From the NCBI GenBank assembly GCA_018260445.1, contig JAGLBE010000006.1:7519-59784 (forward strand): a stretch of 52,266 bases of DNA. Reading direction: 5' to 3'. Shown here piece by piece: positions 18,979-29,499 of this stretch. Source of the DNA: Psychrobacter sp. Lineage in GTDB: Bacteria > Pseudomonadota > Gammaproteobacteria > Pseudomonadales > Moraxellaceae. The notes beneath the pieces were generated by a model that was not told the origin of the DNA, did not search any database, and was given only the letters and a program-made list of their open reading frames with translations. Position 1 is the first letter of the stretch; every line of letters starts with the position of its first letter. The position numbers and the translations under genes are program-made.

Positions 18979-19305
18979 ATGTCAGATTTAATTATCAATT
19001 CAACCGATGTAGATTTTGCTAAAGATGTGTTGCAGTCCGATACACCGGTTTTAGTAGATTTTTGGGCAGCTTGGTGCGGTCCTTGTAAAGCCATTGCCCC
19101 TGTTCTTGAAGACTTAGCACAAGACTATCACGGCAAAGCAAAGATTGTTAAGATTGATGTAGATGCTAACCCGGGTATTGCCAGTCAATTTGGCATTCGT
19201 AGCATTCCAACCTTAATGGTCTTTAAAAACGGCGAAAAGGTAGATACGGTGATGGGGTTACAGCCTAAAGCAGATTTAGCAGCCTTGTTAGACAAACACG
19301 CTTAG
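18979..19305 (+). CDS. trxA: Thioredoxin 1
   Basis: General cytoplasmic protein-disulfide reductase of 108 residues, the length of E. coli TrxA. The redox site is WCGPCK with Cys33 and Cys36, followed by [23 protein letters not shown] with the cis-proline. An AAAAGGATAA ribosome site lies before the ATG. trxA directly precedes rho on the same strand, an order widely conserved in gamma-proteobacteria, but here 1.2 kb separate them. Confidence 0.98.
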   Translation: MSDLIINSTDVDFAKDVLQSDTPVLVDFWAAWCGPCKAIAPVLEDLAQDYHGKAKIVKIDVDANPGIASQFGIRSIPTLMVFKNGEKVDTVMGLQPKADLAALLDKHA

Positions 19306-19430
19306 GCATTGATGCAGCGTTTGCTGCTTAGCGGTTTAAACCTGTACTACTTTGTCTGTTTTTTGGACCAAAGCACTCATCAGTTAAGGCGCTAGCCAAT
19401 AGGCCTTCATAGTCTTTAGCCTTTTATACT

Positions 19431-19489
19431 TTGCGTATTTAGGCGTTGCTAGCAGGCTGTTTGCTTAAGCAGTTGTTCTAAATACGCAA
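19431..19489 (+). terminator. Long-stem hairpin after trxA, possible terminator
   Basis: TTGCGTATTTAG at 19431-19442 pairs perfectly with 19478-19489, enclosing 35 bases with further partial pairing. It lies 125 bases past the trxA stop. The following GCTTTGTTATC is only weakly T-rich, so termination is a guess; it may be a processing or leader structure. Confidence 0.5.
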
Positions 19490-19689
19490 GCTTTGTTATC
19501 TGACAGCGACAAAAACATTGACATTACCCTGATAAACCCCGTATAGTTTGACTTCTTAATACTTAAGATACCTCTGATTACTAAAGCAAAGGTTCTTTTT
19601 GTTTTGCTACCCCTGCTTGGTTTTAAACATTAATGGACTGCTATGCTTTATTTTACAGTCTATTAAGCATAACTACTTAGACTTGATAC

Positions 19690-19717
19690 TTAAGCATTGC
19701 TATTTAAGCGTTGCTAC
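19690..19717. repeat. 14-bp tandem repeat, 2 copies
   Basis: TTAAGCATTGCTAT followed by TTAAGCGTTGCTAC, two mismatches. Confidence 0.75.
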
Positions 19718-19788
19718 TGAATCAATACCTAAACTTAATCACATAGTCATCATCTATTTACCGTTATTTTCTTAAAATGATGACCTTG

Positions 19789-19844
19789 ATATTGTTATCT
19801 CGCTATTGTTATCTCGTTATTGTTATCTCGTTATTGTCACTCGG
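19789..19844. repeat. 14-bp tandem repeat, 4 copies
   Basis: Four head-to-tail units of NTATTGTTATCTCG; the last unit is diverged. Confidence 0.9.
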
Positions 19845-19948
19845 CTATATTCTATAGCGCTTAGCAGTATTAACTACTTTTTTTAACACCCAGTGTTTGA
19901 CCTGCCTTTGCGAACCCTACAGATACTAGGTTAGGTGTCGATAGTAAC

Positions 19949-19990
19949 GTAAGTATAGATAAGTAAGTATAGCTAAGTAAGTATAGCTAA
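19949..19990. repeat. 14-bp tandem repeat, 3 copies
   Basis: Three units of GTAAGTATAGMTAA, then a broken fragment. Confidence 0.9.
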
Positions 19991-20543
19991 ATAGATAATT
20001 AGTGGTTAATGCATAAAAAAAATAATCTGATAACCCTAGTGACATCACAAATAAGTCAGTAGTACTGGCCGTACTGCTTACGGCCTATTAGCGCAACTTT
20101 GCATGCCTATATATTTTTGCTAAGCTGAGCGATTGATGAGCTATATGAGCCACATGACCCACAAGATAGTATTTATATCAATCAATCATAACTATGATAT
20201 TGCTAACCTAATTAGATTAGCTACCACGACGAAACGTTTCTTTTTCTAACTCAAAATGACTATTTGCTGTTATGAATGATTGATAGCTATGGCATTAAAT
20301 GGGCTGCATGGCTTAGCAATATCCTTTGTACAAGGTGTACTGGTTTAACCCTAATCTACTCTATATTCCTTATTTTTTAGGCGCACAAGCGTTACCGGTG
20401 CCTAAACCTGCTTAATCATTTTTTACGGCTACTAATCATCATTTTAATTGACCCTCCCTCCTCATTCACAACTTCCTGCGTATCTCCAAGCTTTTTTGGA
20501 ATACGGGCGGCTGACTATGACTCAACTTGCAAACGAAACCTCT

Positions 20544-21812
20544 ATGAACCTGACTGAACTAAAGAAGAACTCGGTATCCGAGTTATTGACCATCACCAAA
20601 AATATGGGGCTAGACAACCTTGCCCGTAGCCGCAAACAAGATATTATTTTTGCGATTTTAAAAAAACATGCTAAAAATGGTGAGGCGATTTACGGCGATG
20701 GTGTGCTAGAAGTGCTTCCCGATGGTTTTGGCTTTTTGCGTTCCTCCGAAGGCTCCTATTTAGCCGGTCCCGATGATATTTATGTCAGCCCCAGTCAAAT
20801 ACGCCGCTTTAATTTAAAAACGGGTGATTCAATCGCAGGTACCATCCGTCCCCCTAAAGATTCCGAACGCTACTTTGCGTTGTTAAAGGTTGGCGAAATT
20901 AACTTTGATACCCCAGATCGCTCGCGCCATAAGCTCATTTTTGAAAACCTCACCCCACTATTTCCAACCGAGCAATTGAAGTTAGAAAGTGGCAATGGCA
21001 CCACAGAAGACCTGACCGGACGCATGATTGATTTGATTGCGCCGATCGGTAAAGGTCAGCGCTCCATTATTGTTGCCCCGCCCAAAGCTGGTAAAACCGT
21101 GTTATTACAAACGATTGCCCAGGCCATCACTAAAAATAACCCTGAATGCTACCTTATTATCTTGCTAATTGATGAGCGCCCAGAAGAGGTCACTGAGATG
21201 CAGCGTACGGTGCATGGCGAGGTGGTCGCATCAACCTTTGATGAACCGCCGCAGCGGCATGTGCAAGTGGCCGAGATGGTGATTGAAAAGGCCAAACGCT
21301 TGGTGGAGCATAAGCAAGATGTGGTTATTTTGCTCGACTCTATCACTCGCCTGGCGCGTGCTTATAATACGGTCATTCCCTCGTCTGGCAAGGTATTAAC
21401 CGGCGGTGTGGATGCCAATGCTTTAGCGCAGCCGAAACGTTTTTTTGGCGCCGCACGTAATATTGAAGAGGGTGGTAGCTTAACCATTATCTCAACGGCG
21501 CTTATCGATACTGGAAGCAAGATGGATAGTGTTATCTTTGAAGAGTTTAAGGGCACGGGCAATCAAGAAATCACCCTCGAACGAGATTTGGCTGAAAAAC
21601 GGGTTTTTCCGGCCATTAATATCAAAAAATCGGGTACGCGACGTGAAGAGCGCCTCCTTGATGAAGATACCCTACGTAAGGTATGGATTTTGCGTAAACT
21701 GCTACAGCCTATGGATGGCACGCAAGCTACCGAGTTTTTACTCGATAGACTCAAAGAAGCCAAGACCAATGATGACTTTTTTGATCAGATGAAGCGTAAA
21801 TCGCAAAATTAG
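20544..21812 (+). CDS. rho: Transcription termination factor Rho
   Basis: Hexameric RNA helicase that ends transcription of untranslated RNA. From the ATG at 20544 the product begins [15 protein letters not shown], collinear with E. coli Rho, and has 422 residues. The RNA-binding cold-shock-like domain contains DGFGFLRS, the Walker A region is [12 protein letters not shown], Walker B is [16 protein letters not shown], and the Q/R-loop region [13 protein letters not shown] is intact. In-frame starts upstream at 20517 (ATG) and 20448 (TTG) would add 9 or 32 residues not found in the family. The ribosome site for 20544 is weak, so 20517 remains possible. Confidence 0.97.
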   Translation: MNLTELKKNSVSELLTITKNMGLDNLARSRKQDIIFAILKKHAKNGEAIYGDGVLEVLPDGFGFLRSSEGSYLAGPDDIYVSPSQIRRFNLKTGDSIAGTIRPPKDSERYFALLKVGEINFDTPDRSRHKLIFENLTPLFPTEQLKLESGNGTTEDLTGRMIDLIAPIGKGQRSIIVAPPKAGKTVLLQTIAQAITKNNPECYLIILLIDERPEEVTEMQRTVHGEVVASTFDEPPQRHVQVAEMVIEKAKRLVEHKQDVVILLDSITRLARAYNTVIPSSGKVLTGGVDANALAQPKRFFGAARNIEEGGSLTIISTALIDTGSKMDSVIFEEFKGTGNQEITLERDLAEKRVFPAINIKKSGTRREERLLDEDTLRKVWILRKLLQPMDGTQATEFLLDRLKEAKTNDDFFDQMKRKSQN

Positions 21813-21906
21813 CCTGTTAACGCTGCCTTAATCAGCTTAGCTATCCAGCTATGGCAGCGCTAATTCATGGTGGTGTTTTTTGTTGTGGTATTGATGGTTA
21901 ATCGCT

Positions 21907-21937
21907 AAAAAGCCTGCAAGTCGTGTGCAGGCTTTTT
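21907..21937. terminator. Bidirectional Rho-independent terminator after rho
   Basis: A perfect 12-bp stem, AAAAAGCCTGCA at 21907-21918 paired with 21926-21937, with a 7-base loop and flanking A/T runs. It can serve rho (plus) and the convergent metallopeptidase gene (minus). Confidence 0.93.
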
Positions 21938-22017
21938 GTATTGCAGGGATTGACGATGGATTGGTAGTTTTGAAACCTGAGGCCACCCCAAGTCAACCAG
22001 TTAAAGCAGCTTCGAGT

Positions 22018-22902
22018 TTAGATATTTTGACCAAAGGTATCACAGCTATGGATATCGCCACTTTGCAAACCGCGTTTAAACCAAGTGACCCGCTGTTGAC
22101 TGGTTCCGTGAGTAAAGTTATCAGGAACCACCGCTCGACCACTGCTTTGCGCCAAACGATCATCCCCAATTTGACTGGCAGCATTCAGGGCCTCATCAAT
22201 ATCGCCCTCATCTAAAAACTGTACCCGTTGTTGATTACGATTGGCCCAAACACCGGCAAAACAATCGGCTTGCAGCTCCTGACGCACCGACAATTCATTA
22301 CCTTGTGCCTCACTCACTTGCCGCCTTGCTTCGGTAATTTTTTGAGAAATACCCATTAAGGTTTGTACGTGATGACCCACCTCATGCGCAATGACATAGG
22401 CTTGCGCAAAATCACCGGCACGGCCCTGATTTTCGTTATCACCAGATCCTTGCACATCGCCCGTAATACCTAGATTTTGACGCATTTCTGTAAAAAAACT
22501 GGTGTCAAGATATACTTGCTGGTCTGCAGGGCAATAAAAAGGCCCGGTTGCCGCAGTAGCACCGCCGCATGCGGAGTTTACGCGCCCATCAAACAGGCGC
22601 AAAATAGGCTCTTTGTAGGTCAGCCCCTGCTCTTGAAATATCTGTTGCCAAACCTGCTCAGTATCACGTAGCACCACTCTAACAAACTGAACGTCACGAT
22701 TGGCATCATCTTCTGCCGCAACCACGCTATCTGAACTTTGCCCGCCAGCTATTGAGCTGCCCGTTTGCATGGCGGTCATTGGATCAACCCCAAACACCAG
22801 CCAAAGTATCAGTCCCAAAATAATACCGAAAATACCACCACCAGCGGCCTTACCACCGCCCACTCTCACATTTGAGCTACCTTCTCTACCACGCCATTTC
22901 AT
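22018..22902 (-). CDS. ypfJ: Neutral zinc metallopeptidase, YpfJ family
   Basis: Predicted inner-membrane-anchored metallopeptidase of 294 residues. It begins MKWRGREGSSNV, the family hallmark, followed by a Gly-rich segment and one membrane helix at about 22-38. The periplasmic domain has HEVGHHVQ at 173-180, giving two zinc ligands and the catalytic Glu174. Paired Cys residues in SACGG and FYCPADQ are conserved in the family. I start at 22902 because AAGGCAG lies about 8 bases upstream and the start matches family members; a longer frame to 22950 adds an unlikely leader. Substrates are unknown. Confidence 0.92.
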   Translation of the reverse strand: MKWRGREGSSNVRVGGGKAAGGGIFGIILGLILWLVFGVDPMTAMQTGSSIAGGQSSDSVVAAEDDANRDVQFVRVVLRDTEQVWQQIFQEQGLTYKEPILRLFDGRVNSACGGATAATGPFYCPADQQVYLDTSFFTEMRQNLGITGDVQGSGDNENQGRAGDFAQAYVIAHEVGHHVQTLMGISQKITEARRQVSEAQGNELSVRQELQADCFAGVWANRNQQRVQFLDEGDIDEALNAASQIGDDRLAQSSGRAVVPDNFTHGTSQQRVTWFKRGLQSGDIHSCDTFGQNI

Positions 22903-23267
22903 CGTATTCTGCCTTATCAAAATCAAAATCAAATAAATAGTAGGATTCAATAATCCAACTTAACCATGACTAAGTATTGGTGCGACTGCTTGTTATTGAG
23001 GAATCCTTGCTATTGATAAATCGTTGGCAAGCTTCGGTCAGATGCCTCATTGCTAAGGCCCAGTCGCTGCTAAAGCTGCGCAATTAATTATCTTTTTGCA
23101 TCAGTTTAGTTAAATAGCTATAGCTATGAGTAGTTGCTTGTATGGCAGAATAATAGCATATCGAGGTTTAACATCTATAAGGTTAGCGTATATAAATTTA
23201 CAGTTATGCAAACCAGCGCTAATCTTAGCAGCTTAGCGCTTAAGTTATCTGTTTTTTTTGCACTTGT

Positions 23268-23323
23268 CTGGGCTTGATCGACTGGGCTTGATTGACTGGG
23301 CTTGATTGACTGGGCTTAACTAT
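23268..23323. repeat. 14-bp tandem repeat, about 3.6 copies
   Basis: Units CTGGGCTTGATYGA, three full copies and one diverging partial copy. Confidence 0.88.
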
Positions 23324-23482
23324 TTGAACTTGTCAGGAATAAGAGGTTACGCCAATGCGCTGGCGTGTATCACTACCGGTTACCATAAGCCCTGATGCTG
23401 CCGTATGTAGTGTTAATGTGCCCGTCTTTAAACCCCGCTTACAGCAAGCGGTAGCACTAATTGTAATTTTATGTATCTGATA

Positions 23483-23511
23483 TTTATATTGCAACAGGTT
23501 TGCTATATAAT
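23483..23511 (+). promoter_or_regulatory. Candidate promoter of the Ala-rich lipoprotein
   Basis: TTTATA, a 17-base spacer and TATAAT, ending 152 bases before the ATG. The -35 box is four of six to consensus. Confidence 0.4.
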
Positions 23512-23663
23512 CGGCGACGGTTTTTGAATATGTGCATTTTTTCTTTATACTTTAGCATTGTATTAAGCCGATTTTAGTAATGTATTCAAAAAATTTACGA
23601 CATCTATGTACGCCCAAACTTAGAAACTACCGTGTTACTGATCATTTATTCTTGGAGCTAGAT

Positions 23664-24035
23664 ATGAAACTTAAACTAATTGCACTTTCTGCGTTAATGG
23701 CCACTACTATGGGCTTAACCGCTTGTAATAACCATAAAGAAGAGGCTGTTGAGAAAACTCAAGAAGCTTCTGATAACCTTCAAGAAGCTAAAACTGAGCT
23801 GAATGCTGCTGCTAAAGAAGCTGCACCAGCTGCTGTTGCGCCTGCTACTGCTGAAGTTGCAGATGCGCAAGCTGCTGCTGATCAAGCACAAACGGCTGTT
23901 GCCTCAATGCCAGATGAAGCTGCCGCTGCTCAAGACGAAGCTACTGCTACCGCTGATACAACTGCGCCAGCTGCTGATGCCTCTGTGGCAACTGCTGCCG
24001 CACCTGATACTGGCGTTGCCTCTGCTGCTCAATAA
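23664..24035 (+). CDS. Small Ala-rich lipoprotein
   Basis: A 123-residue predicted lipoprotein. The signal peptide ends in the lipobox LTAC with Cys21. The mature chain starts NNHKEEAVEKTQEASDNLQ and is a long, highly charged then Ala/Thr/Asp-rich helix-forming sequence with no fold I recognise. It resembles small envelope lipoproteins abundant in Moraxellaceae. GCT alanine codons dominate, which looks like codon bias of a highly expressed gene. I start at 23664 because GGAG sits 6 bases before it and the signal peptide begins there; the frame extends upstream to 23580 without support. A strong terminator follows. Confidence 0.82.
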   Translation: MKLKLIALSALMATTMGLTACNNHKEEAVEKTQEASDNLQEAKTELNAAAKEAAPAAVAPATAEVADAQAAADQAQTAVASMPDEAAAAQDEATATADTTAPAADASVATAAAPDTGVASAAQ

Positions 24036-24071
24036 GCAAACTGCTTATTAGCAACATCATATTATTCAATT

Positions 24072-24101
24072 AAAAAAAAGAGAGCGCAAGCTCTCTTTTT
24101 T
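24072..24101. terminator. Bidirectional Rho-independent terminator
   Basis: Stem GAGAGC/GCTCTC at 24080-24085 and 24090-24095 with a GCAA tetraloop, flanked by A8 and T6. It serves the lipoprotein (plus) and possibly ihfA (minus). Confidence 0.92.
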
Positions 24102-24201
24102 ATTGGTTAAATTATAGATAACTACAAGTGATTACATCTCATATATCTGCATATTTTTTGTTCGCTAGGGCATCAACACGCAAGCTAGGTGTCACCGATT
24201 T

Positions 24202-24498
24202 TTATTGCTCTTGGGCTAAGTCAACTTGATGGCGCAGTTTCTGACTGGCTTTAAAAGTTACCACCCTACGCGCAGTAACCTGGACTTCTTCGCCTGTTTT
24301 AGGATTACGTCCGGGACGACTCCCCTTATCTTTGAGCATAAAATTACCAAATCCTGATATCTTGATATCTTGACCTTCAATCAGACTCGCGCAAATTTCC
24401 TCAAAGCAGGCATTGACAATCAAACGACCCTGCGGCCGAGTAAACCCTAAACGGCTCACCAGATGATCAACAATGTCAGCTTTTGTTAGAGTTACCAT
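24202..24498 (-). CDS. ihfA: Integration host factor subunit alpha
   Basis: Nucleoid protein that pairs with IhfB and bends DNA sharply; needed for sigma-54 promoters and recombination. The 98-residue product (MVTLTKADIVDHL...) has the family core SGFGNF and the beta-arm RPGRNPKTGEE with the intercalating proline, then TARRVVTF. AAGGAT lies 8 bases before the ATG at 24498; an in-frame start at 24531 adds 11 residues without support. It lies 263 bases downstream of pheT, as in many gamma-proteobacteria. Confidence 0.96.
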   Translation of the reverse strand: MVTLTKADIVDHLVSRLGFTRPQGRLIVNACFEEICASLIEGQDIKISGFGNFMLKDKGSRPGRNPKTGEEVQVTARRVVTFKASQKLRHQVDLAQEQ

Positions 24499-24761
24499 TT
24501 CGATATCCTTATCATTTTTGACGCCATCCATCTATCTATGTCATGATTGGTGCGGCGGCGCAGGGTGTCGCTTATTTCGTCATTAGATGTTAACTGGTTA
24601 GACGATTAAACGATTAAACTATTGATTCAACTAGATATCATACCGCTCACTTATCCCAACTATCTAGTCCATTTAGGCTGATATAAGTTCAGTCTTTAGC
24701 TATTATAGCACTTACCCTGTAGTATATAAAATAGCCTGACCATAAAAGGCAAATGTTGGTC

Positions 24762-27296
24762 TTAACTGTCCCGTAGTTGAGCACCATGTTGTGATTGTAA
24801 TGCCTTGATGACGGCTTGCATCTGATTATTGACGACTTCATCCGCCAAGGTATGGGTCAAATCCTGCCATATTAGGGCAAAAGCGAGTGAACGACTGCCC
24901 GGTGGAATGTGGGCCCCTTGATAGACATCAAATAGCCAATGCTGCTGTAATAAATCACCCCCTGCTTGAGATATGGTCGCCGATAACGCCTGACGCGGTA
25001 TATTCGCATCGACTAAAATCGCAATATCGCGGCGGACCTGTGGAAACTTAGAGGGGGTTTGTATCTCATGACCCATGCGGTACAGGGCAATCAGTGGTTC
25101 CAGCGACAATTGCGCTACCCAAGTTGTGGGTAAATCTAGGCTTTGCGCCACGCTAGGATGCAATTGACCTAGCCAGCCTAATGTTTCACCTGCACTAACC
25201 ATGTTGGCACTTTGGCCCGGATGCAAAAATGCCAGCTCGCAGCGCTCATAAGTCAACGCCGCATCCCTTAGTGTTGCGGGTAACAGTTGCTGCACATCGC
25301 GCTTCAGGTCATAAAAGTCCATAGGTCGATTGCTATAGGCCTGTTCTGGATAAACCTCACCCGTGACCACTAAAGCCAAACTAGGCGTTTGTACCAGTTC
25401 GCTGACTGTGGCGCCGACAAAGCTTAAGCCGGTCTCAAAAAAGCGCACCCGTGATTGTTGCCGGTTTAAATTATATTGTACGCATGGCAATAAGCTTGAC
25501 AGCAAGGTGCGGCGCATAACCGCTAAATCAGCCGATATCGGATTGGCCAAGCTCAACACATTGCCAAGCTTGGGGTCGTCTAATAGCCGCTCGATTTTCT
25601 CATCGCTAAAGCTAAAGCTGATAGCCTCCATATAACCGGCATCCACCAAAGTCAACTTCAGCCCTTGGGTCAAGTCAGCGCTGTCATCGTAGCGCATATC
25701 AACACCCAAATTGGGCAGTGTATTTGGAATATTGTCATACCCATAGATGCGGGCAATCTCTTCAATTAAATCCTCAGCGATATCAAGATCAAAACGATGG
25801 CTGGGCGCCAAGCAGGTTAAATAAGGATGATGTTTTGAGCCGCTCTGGCTTTGACTTCGGCTTTGCTTGATTGCGCTGTTATTTTCGCTGTCGTTCTCTT
25901 CGCTGTCGTTCTCATTCTTGTCTGTAGCACTTTCTACCACGTCAATGTCAAGTTTGGTCAAAATCTCAACAATACGTGCTGGGGCAATATCGATGCCGAT
26001 GACGTCCTTCACCTTTTGCAGAGGCAACACAATAGGTTGGCGAGGTGGCAGATATTCAAGCGCTTCTACTCGGGTTATCTGCCCGGCTTGAGCCTCGGTA
26101 ATATCGACAATTAGGGTAACAGCACGTGCTAAGGCGGTATTTGGCAATTCAAAATCCACCCCCCGCTCAAAACGTTGTGAGGCATCGGTATGTAGCCCAA
26201 AGCGGCGGGCGCGACCGGCAATGGCCAGTGGTGCAAAAAAAGCACTCTCTAACACAATGTTGGTCGTCGCATCGGTCACCCGGCTGCGCATGCCGCCCAT
26301 AATACCGGCTAAGGCCAGTATGCCGTTATCATCGGCAATGACTAGCTCATCGCCCGTTAAGGTGACTGTCTGCTCATTGAGCAGTTGCAATTGTTCGCCA
26401 GCTACCGCCTCACGCACCACTATTGAGCCGCTGATTTTATCGGCATCAAATGCGTGTAACGGCTGCCCTAATTCTAAAAGCACATAATTGGTCACATCGA
26501 CCAAAAAGTTATGTAGCCGCTGGCCACTTTGCAGCAAAGCTTGCTGCATCCATTTTGGGGTGGCTATGCTACGGTTGATATCAAATACAGGTTGCGCTAA
26601 ATAACGCGGGCAACCACTCGATGCCGTTACCGTCACAGAAGGAGCGCTCGCTATTAGCTCTGGGGCGACGACCATAGATGTCTTAGCGGCTGGCATGGCG
26701 GGCAGATTGTTGATGACCGCAATCTCACGAGCAAGGCCCAGCACACTAAGGCAGTCGCCACGATTGGGCGTAATTGACACGTCTAAAATTTTGGCATCCA
26801 AACCTAAATAATCACGAATATTGGCACCTATGGGTGCATCCTTAGGCAATTCGAGTAATCCATCCATCGTATCGGGTAGGTCAATCTCTGAGGCGCCGCA
26901 CAGCATCCCCTGCGACTCTACCCCGCGCAGTTTGCTTTTTTTAATCTTAAAACCTTTACCATCACTGGTTGGCAGCGTCGCCCCTACCGTGGCAACCGCC
27001 ACTTTCATCCCAAGCGTCACATTTGGCGCTCCGCAAACAATTTGTAATGCTGGCTGCGGTGACTCTGCTGACTGCGACCCGACGGGATGAATATTGACTT
27101 GGGTGACTTTTAGCTTATCGGCATCGGGATGCGGCTCAATCGCAATGACCTCGCCCACCACCACCCCACTAAACTCTGCAGCAACCGTGGTTATGGCATC
27201 AATCTCTAACCCTGCCATGGTTAACTGGTCTGCCAATGCTTCGGTGGTATTATTGGGGTTGACCCATTCTCGTAACCACTGCTCACTAATTTTCAT
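24762..27296 (-). CDS. pheT: Phenylalanyl-tRNA synthetase beta subunit
   Basis: Large subunit of the (alpha-beta)2 enzyme, binding and editing tRNA-Phe. The 844-residue chain holds the tRNA-binding OB domain at about 40-155 (VVVGEVIAIEPHPDADKLKV), the B3/B4 editing region, the B5 domain, the catalytic-like core and a C-terminal FDX-ACB domain (SKFPQVRRDIAILV). It is about 50 residues longer than E. coli PheT (795). Most of the excess is an acidic and Ser/Gln-rich insertion (DKNENDSEENDSENN, then KQSRSQSQSGSK) in the B5 region near residues 455-490. The start is preceded by TTGAGAACG, the same context as pheS. Confidence 0.97.
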   Translation of the reverse strand: MKISEQWLREWVNPNNTTEALADQLTMAGLEIDAITTVAAEFSGVVVGEVIAIEPHPDADKLKVTQVNIHPVGSQSAESPQPALQIVCGAPNVTLGMKVAVATVGATLPTSDGKGFKIKKSKLRGVESQGMLCGASEIDLPDTMDGLLELPKDAPIGANIRDYLGLDAKILDVSITPNRGDCLSVLGLAREIAVINNLPAMPAAKTSMVVAPELIASAPSVTVTASSGCPRYLAQPVFDINRSIATPKWMQQALLQSGQRLHNFLVDVTNYVLLELGQPLHAFDADKISGSIVVREAVAGEQLQLLNEQTVTLTGDELVIADDNGILALAGIMGGMRSRVTDATTNIVLESAFFAPLAIAGRARRFGLHTDASQRFERGVDFELPNTALARAVTLIVDITEAQAGQITRVEALEYLPPRQPIVLPLQKVKDVIGIDIAPARIVEILTKLDIDVVESATDKNENDSEENDSENNSAIKQSRSQSQSGSKHHPYLTCLAPSHRFDLDIAEDLIEEIARIYGYDNIPNTLPNLGVDMRYDDSADLTQGLKLTLVDAGYMEAISFSFSDEKIERLLDDPKLGNVLSLANPISADLAVMRRTLLSSLLPCVQYNLNRQQSRVRFFETGLSFVGATVSELVQTPSLALVVTGEVYPEQAYSNRPMDFYDLKRDVQQLLPATLRDAALTYERCELAFLHPGQSANMVSAGETLGWLGQLHPSVAQSLDLPTTWVAQLSLEPLIALYRMGHEIQTPSKFPQVRRDIAILVDANIPRQALSATISQAGGDLLQQHWLFDVYQGAHIPPGSRSLAFALIWQDLTHTLADEVVNNQMQAVIKALQSQHGAQLRDS

Positions 27297-27426
27297 AACG
27301 TTCTCAAAAGGGTTTTAAGGGATTATTGTCATAGATTTAGCCGGTCAATAAGCTCAGCCTTGCCAGCGTCAAACGCTGCAACGGCTACTGTGCGATGCCG
27401 CTATAGCCAAAGTAGGGCTCTTAATT

Positions 27427-27454
27427 AACTTAATCAAACTAACTTAATCAAACT
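27427..27454. repeat. 14-bp tandem repeat, 2 copies plus partial
   Basis: AACTTAATCAAACT twice without mismatch, then AACTAAGC, ending at the pheS stop codon, in the pheS-pheT spacer. Confidence 0.88.
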
Positions 27455-27462
27455 AACTAAGC

Positions 27463-28593
<1,131 letters not shown>

Positions 28594-28670
28594 TTATAGG
28601 GTGTGTTGAGTCAGGTCAGCACCTTAGAAATAGGCGGCAACTACCGACTTTAATTGTAAGCAAATAAACC

Positions 28671-28698
28671 AAAAAAAGCCATCGAATGCGATGGCTTT
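28671..28698 (-). terminator. Terminator/attenuator between rplT and pheS
   Basis: A perfect 10-bp stem AAAGCCATCG at 28675-28684 and its complement 28689-28698, with a 4-base loop, followed on the minus strand by seven T residues. It lies 120 bases past rplT and 93 bases before the pheS ATG. Confidence 0.92.
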
Positions 28699-28780
28699 GT
28701 TAGACGAATCAGGATAATGTGTGCAGGCTATCCCTATAATATAAGCTAGAGACCAACCTGTCAGCAACAGAACGTAAGAC

Positions 28781-28806
28781 TTAAGGCCCTAAATTTCAGG
28801 CCTTAA
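28781..28806. repeat. 8-bp inverted repeat after rplT
   Basis: TTAAGGCC at 28781-28788 and GGCCTTAA at 28799-28806 with a 10-base loop, 11 bases past the rplT stop codon. No T-run follows; a 3' end stabiliser or processing site is possible. Confidence 0.7.
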
Positions 28807-28816
28807 ATTTAAGCCA

Positions 28817-29173
28817 CTAAACCAGTGCAGATTTTGCTTTTTCAATCAATGCGGTGAAAGCCGTCGCATCATGCATCGCAATATCTGCCAAAACACGACG
28901 ATCTATCTCAATATTGGCAAGCTTTAAACCATTAATAAAACGGCTATAGCTTAGACCATTTAGACGAGCACCAGCATTGATACGGGCAATCCACAAACGG
29001 CGAAACGTGCGTTTTTTGTTGCGACGATCACGGTACGCATATTGACCAGCTTTGGTCACGGCTTGTACCGCCACACGATAGACACGCGAGCGAGCACCAT
29101 AATACCCTTTAGCGCGCTTTAAAATCTTTTTGTGACGGCGACTTGCTTGTACACCACGTTTAACACGGGCCAT
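28817..29173 (-). CDS. rplT: Ribosomal protein bL20
   Basis: Primary 23S rRNA-binding and assembly protein of the large subunit, 118 residues, standard length. Begins [20 protein letters not shown] and ends in the conserved globular domain. A perfect AGGAG site precedes the ATG. In enterobacteria L20 represses the infC-rpmI-rplT operon through an infC pseudoknot; infC is absent here, so that mechanism would need another target. Confidence 0.98.
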   Translation of the reverse strand: MARVKRGVQASRRHKKILKRAKGYYGARSRVYRVAVQAVTKAGQYAYRDRRNKKRTFRRLWIARINAGARLNGLSYSRFINGLKLANIEIDRRVLADIAMHDATAFTALIEKAKSALV

Positions 29174-29301
29174 AAAATACTCCTAATAAATTGATTTGTC
29201 TGAACAGTGACTTAAGTAAAACTTATGTAACACTTAAGTAAAATGACTTAACAAACAACGCTTTAGCCATTATTGCTAAGCTGTCCTAGAAACTAAGTGG
29301 G

Positions 29302-29499
29302 TTATAAATAAGGACACATACGACGTACTGATGCGACATCAGCAATGTGAACCAGTTTCGTACCACGTAATTGACGAATACGTTTAGGAGACTTTTTGGT
29401 CAGAATGTGACGCTTGAAGGCTTGCTTGCGCTTAAAGCCATTTGCCGTTTTTTTAAACCGTTTCGCAGCGCCGCGATGGGTTTTCATTTTAACTTTCAT
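29302..29499 (-). CDS. rpmI: Ribosomal protein bL35
   Basis: Small basic large-subunit protein of 65 residues, starting [18 protein letters not shown], standard length. A GAGGTT site precedes the ATG. It is 128 bases upstream of rplT on the same strand. No infC or thrS follows upstream, so this appears to be the first gene of the unit. Confidence 0.98.
   Translation of the reverse strand: MKVKMKTHRGAAKRFKKTANGFKRKQAFKRHILTKKSPKRIRQLRGTKLVHIADVASVRRMCPYL

Larger units (their letters stand above)
19306..20543 (+). other. 1.2-kb gene-free leader before rho
   Basis: No coding region is supported across these 1238 bases. It holds the hairpin above, three 14-bp repeat arrays (19690-19717, 19789-19844, 19949-19990) and an interrupted hairpin at 20376-20406 followed by T6 at about 20419. 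Rho is autoregulated by premature termination in its leader in other proteobacteria, so a long untranslated leader is plausible, but this one is exceptionally long and repeat-rich. Confidence 0.7.
22903..23663. other. 761-base divergent gap
   Basis: Between the metallopeptidase and Ala-rich lipoprotein genes. It contains a 14-bp tandem array (23268-23323) and a possible promoter for the lipoprotein: TTTATA at 23483-23488, 17 bases, TATAAT at 23506-23511. I see no supported gene. A structured RNA cannot be excluded by eye. Confidence 0.5.

Noticed and set aside
20448-20543. Longer Rho start (TTG at 20448)
   Set aside because: Adds 32 residues that have no counterpart in the family; the ATG at 20544 fits E. 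coli exactly.
28701-28816. Possible PheM-like leader peptide before pheS
   Set aside because: No ATG and no cluster of Phe codons on the minus strand before the terminator.
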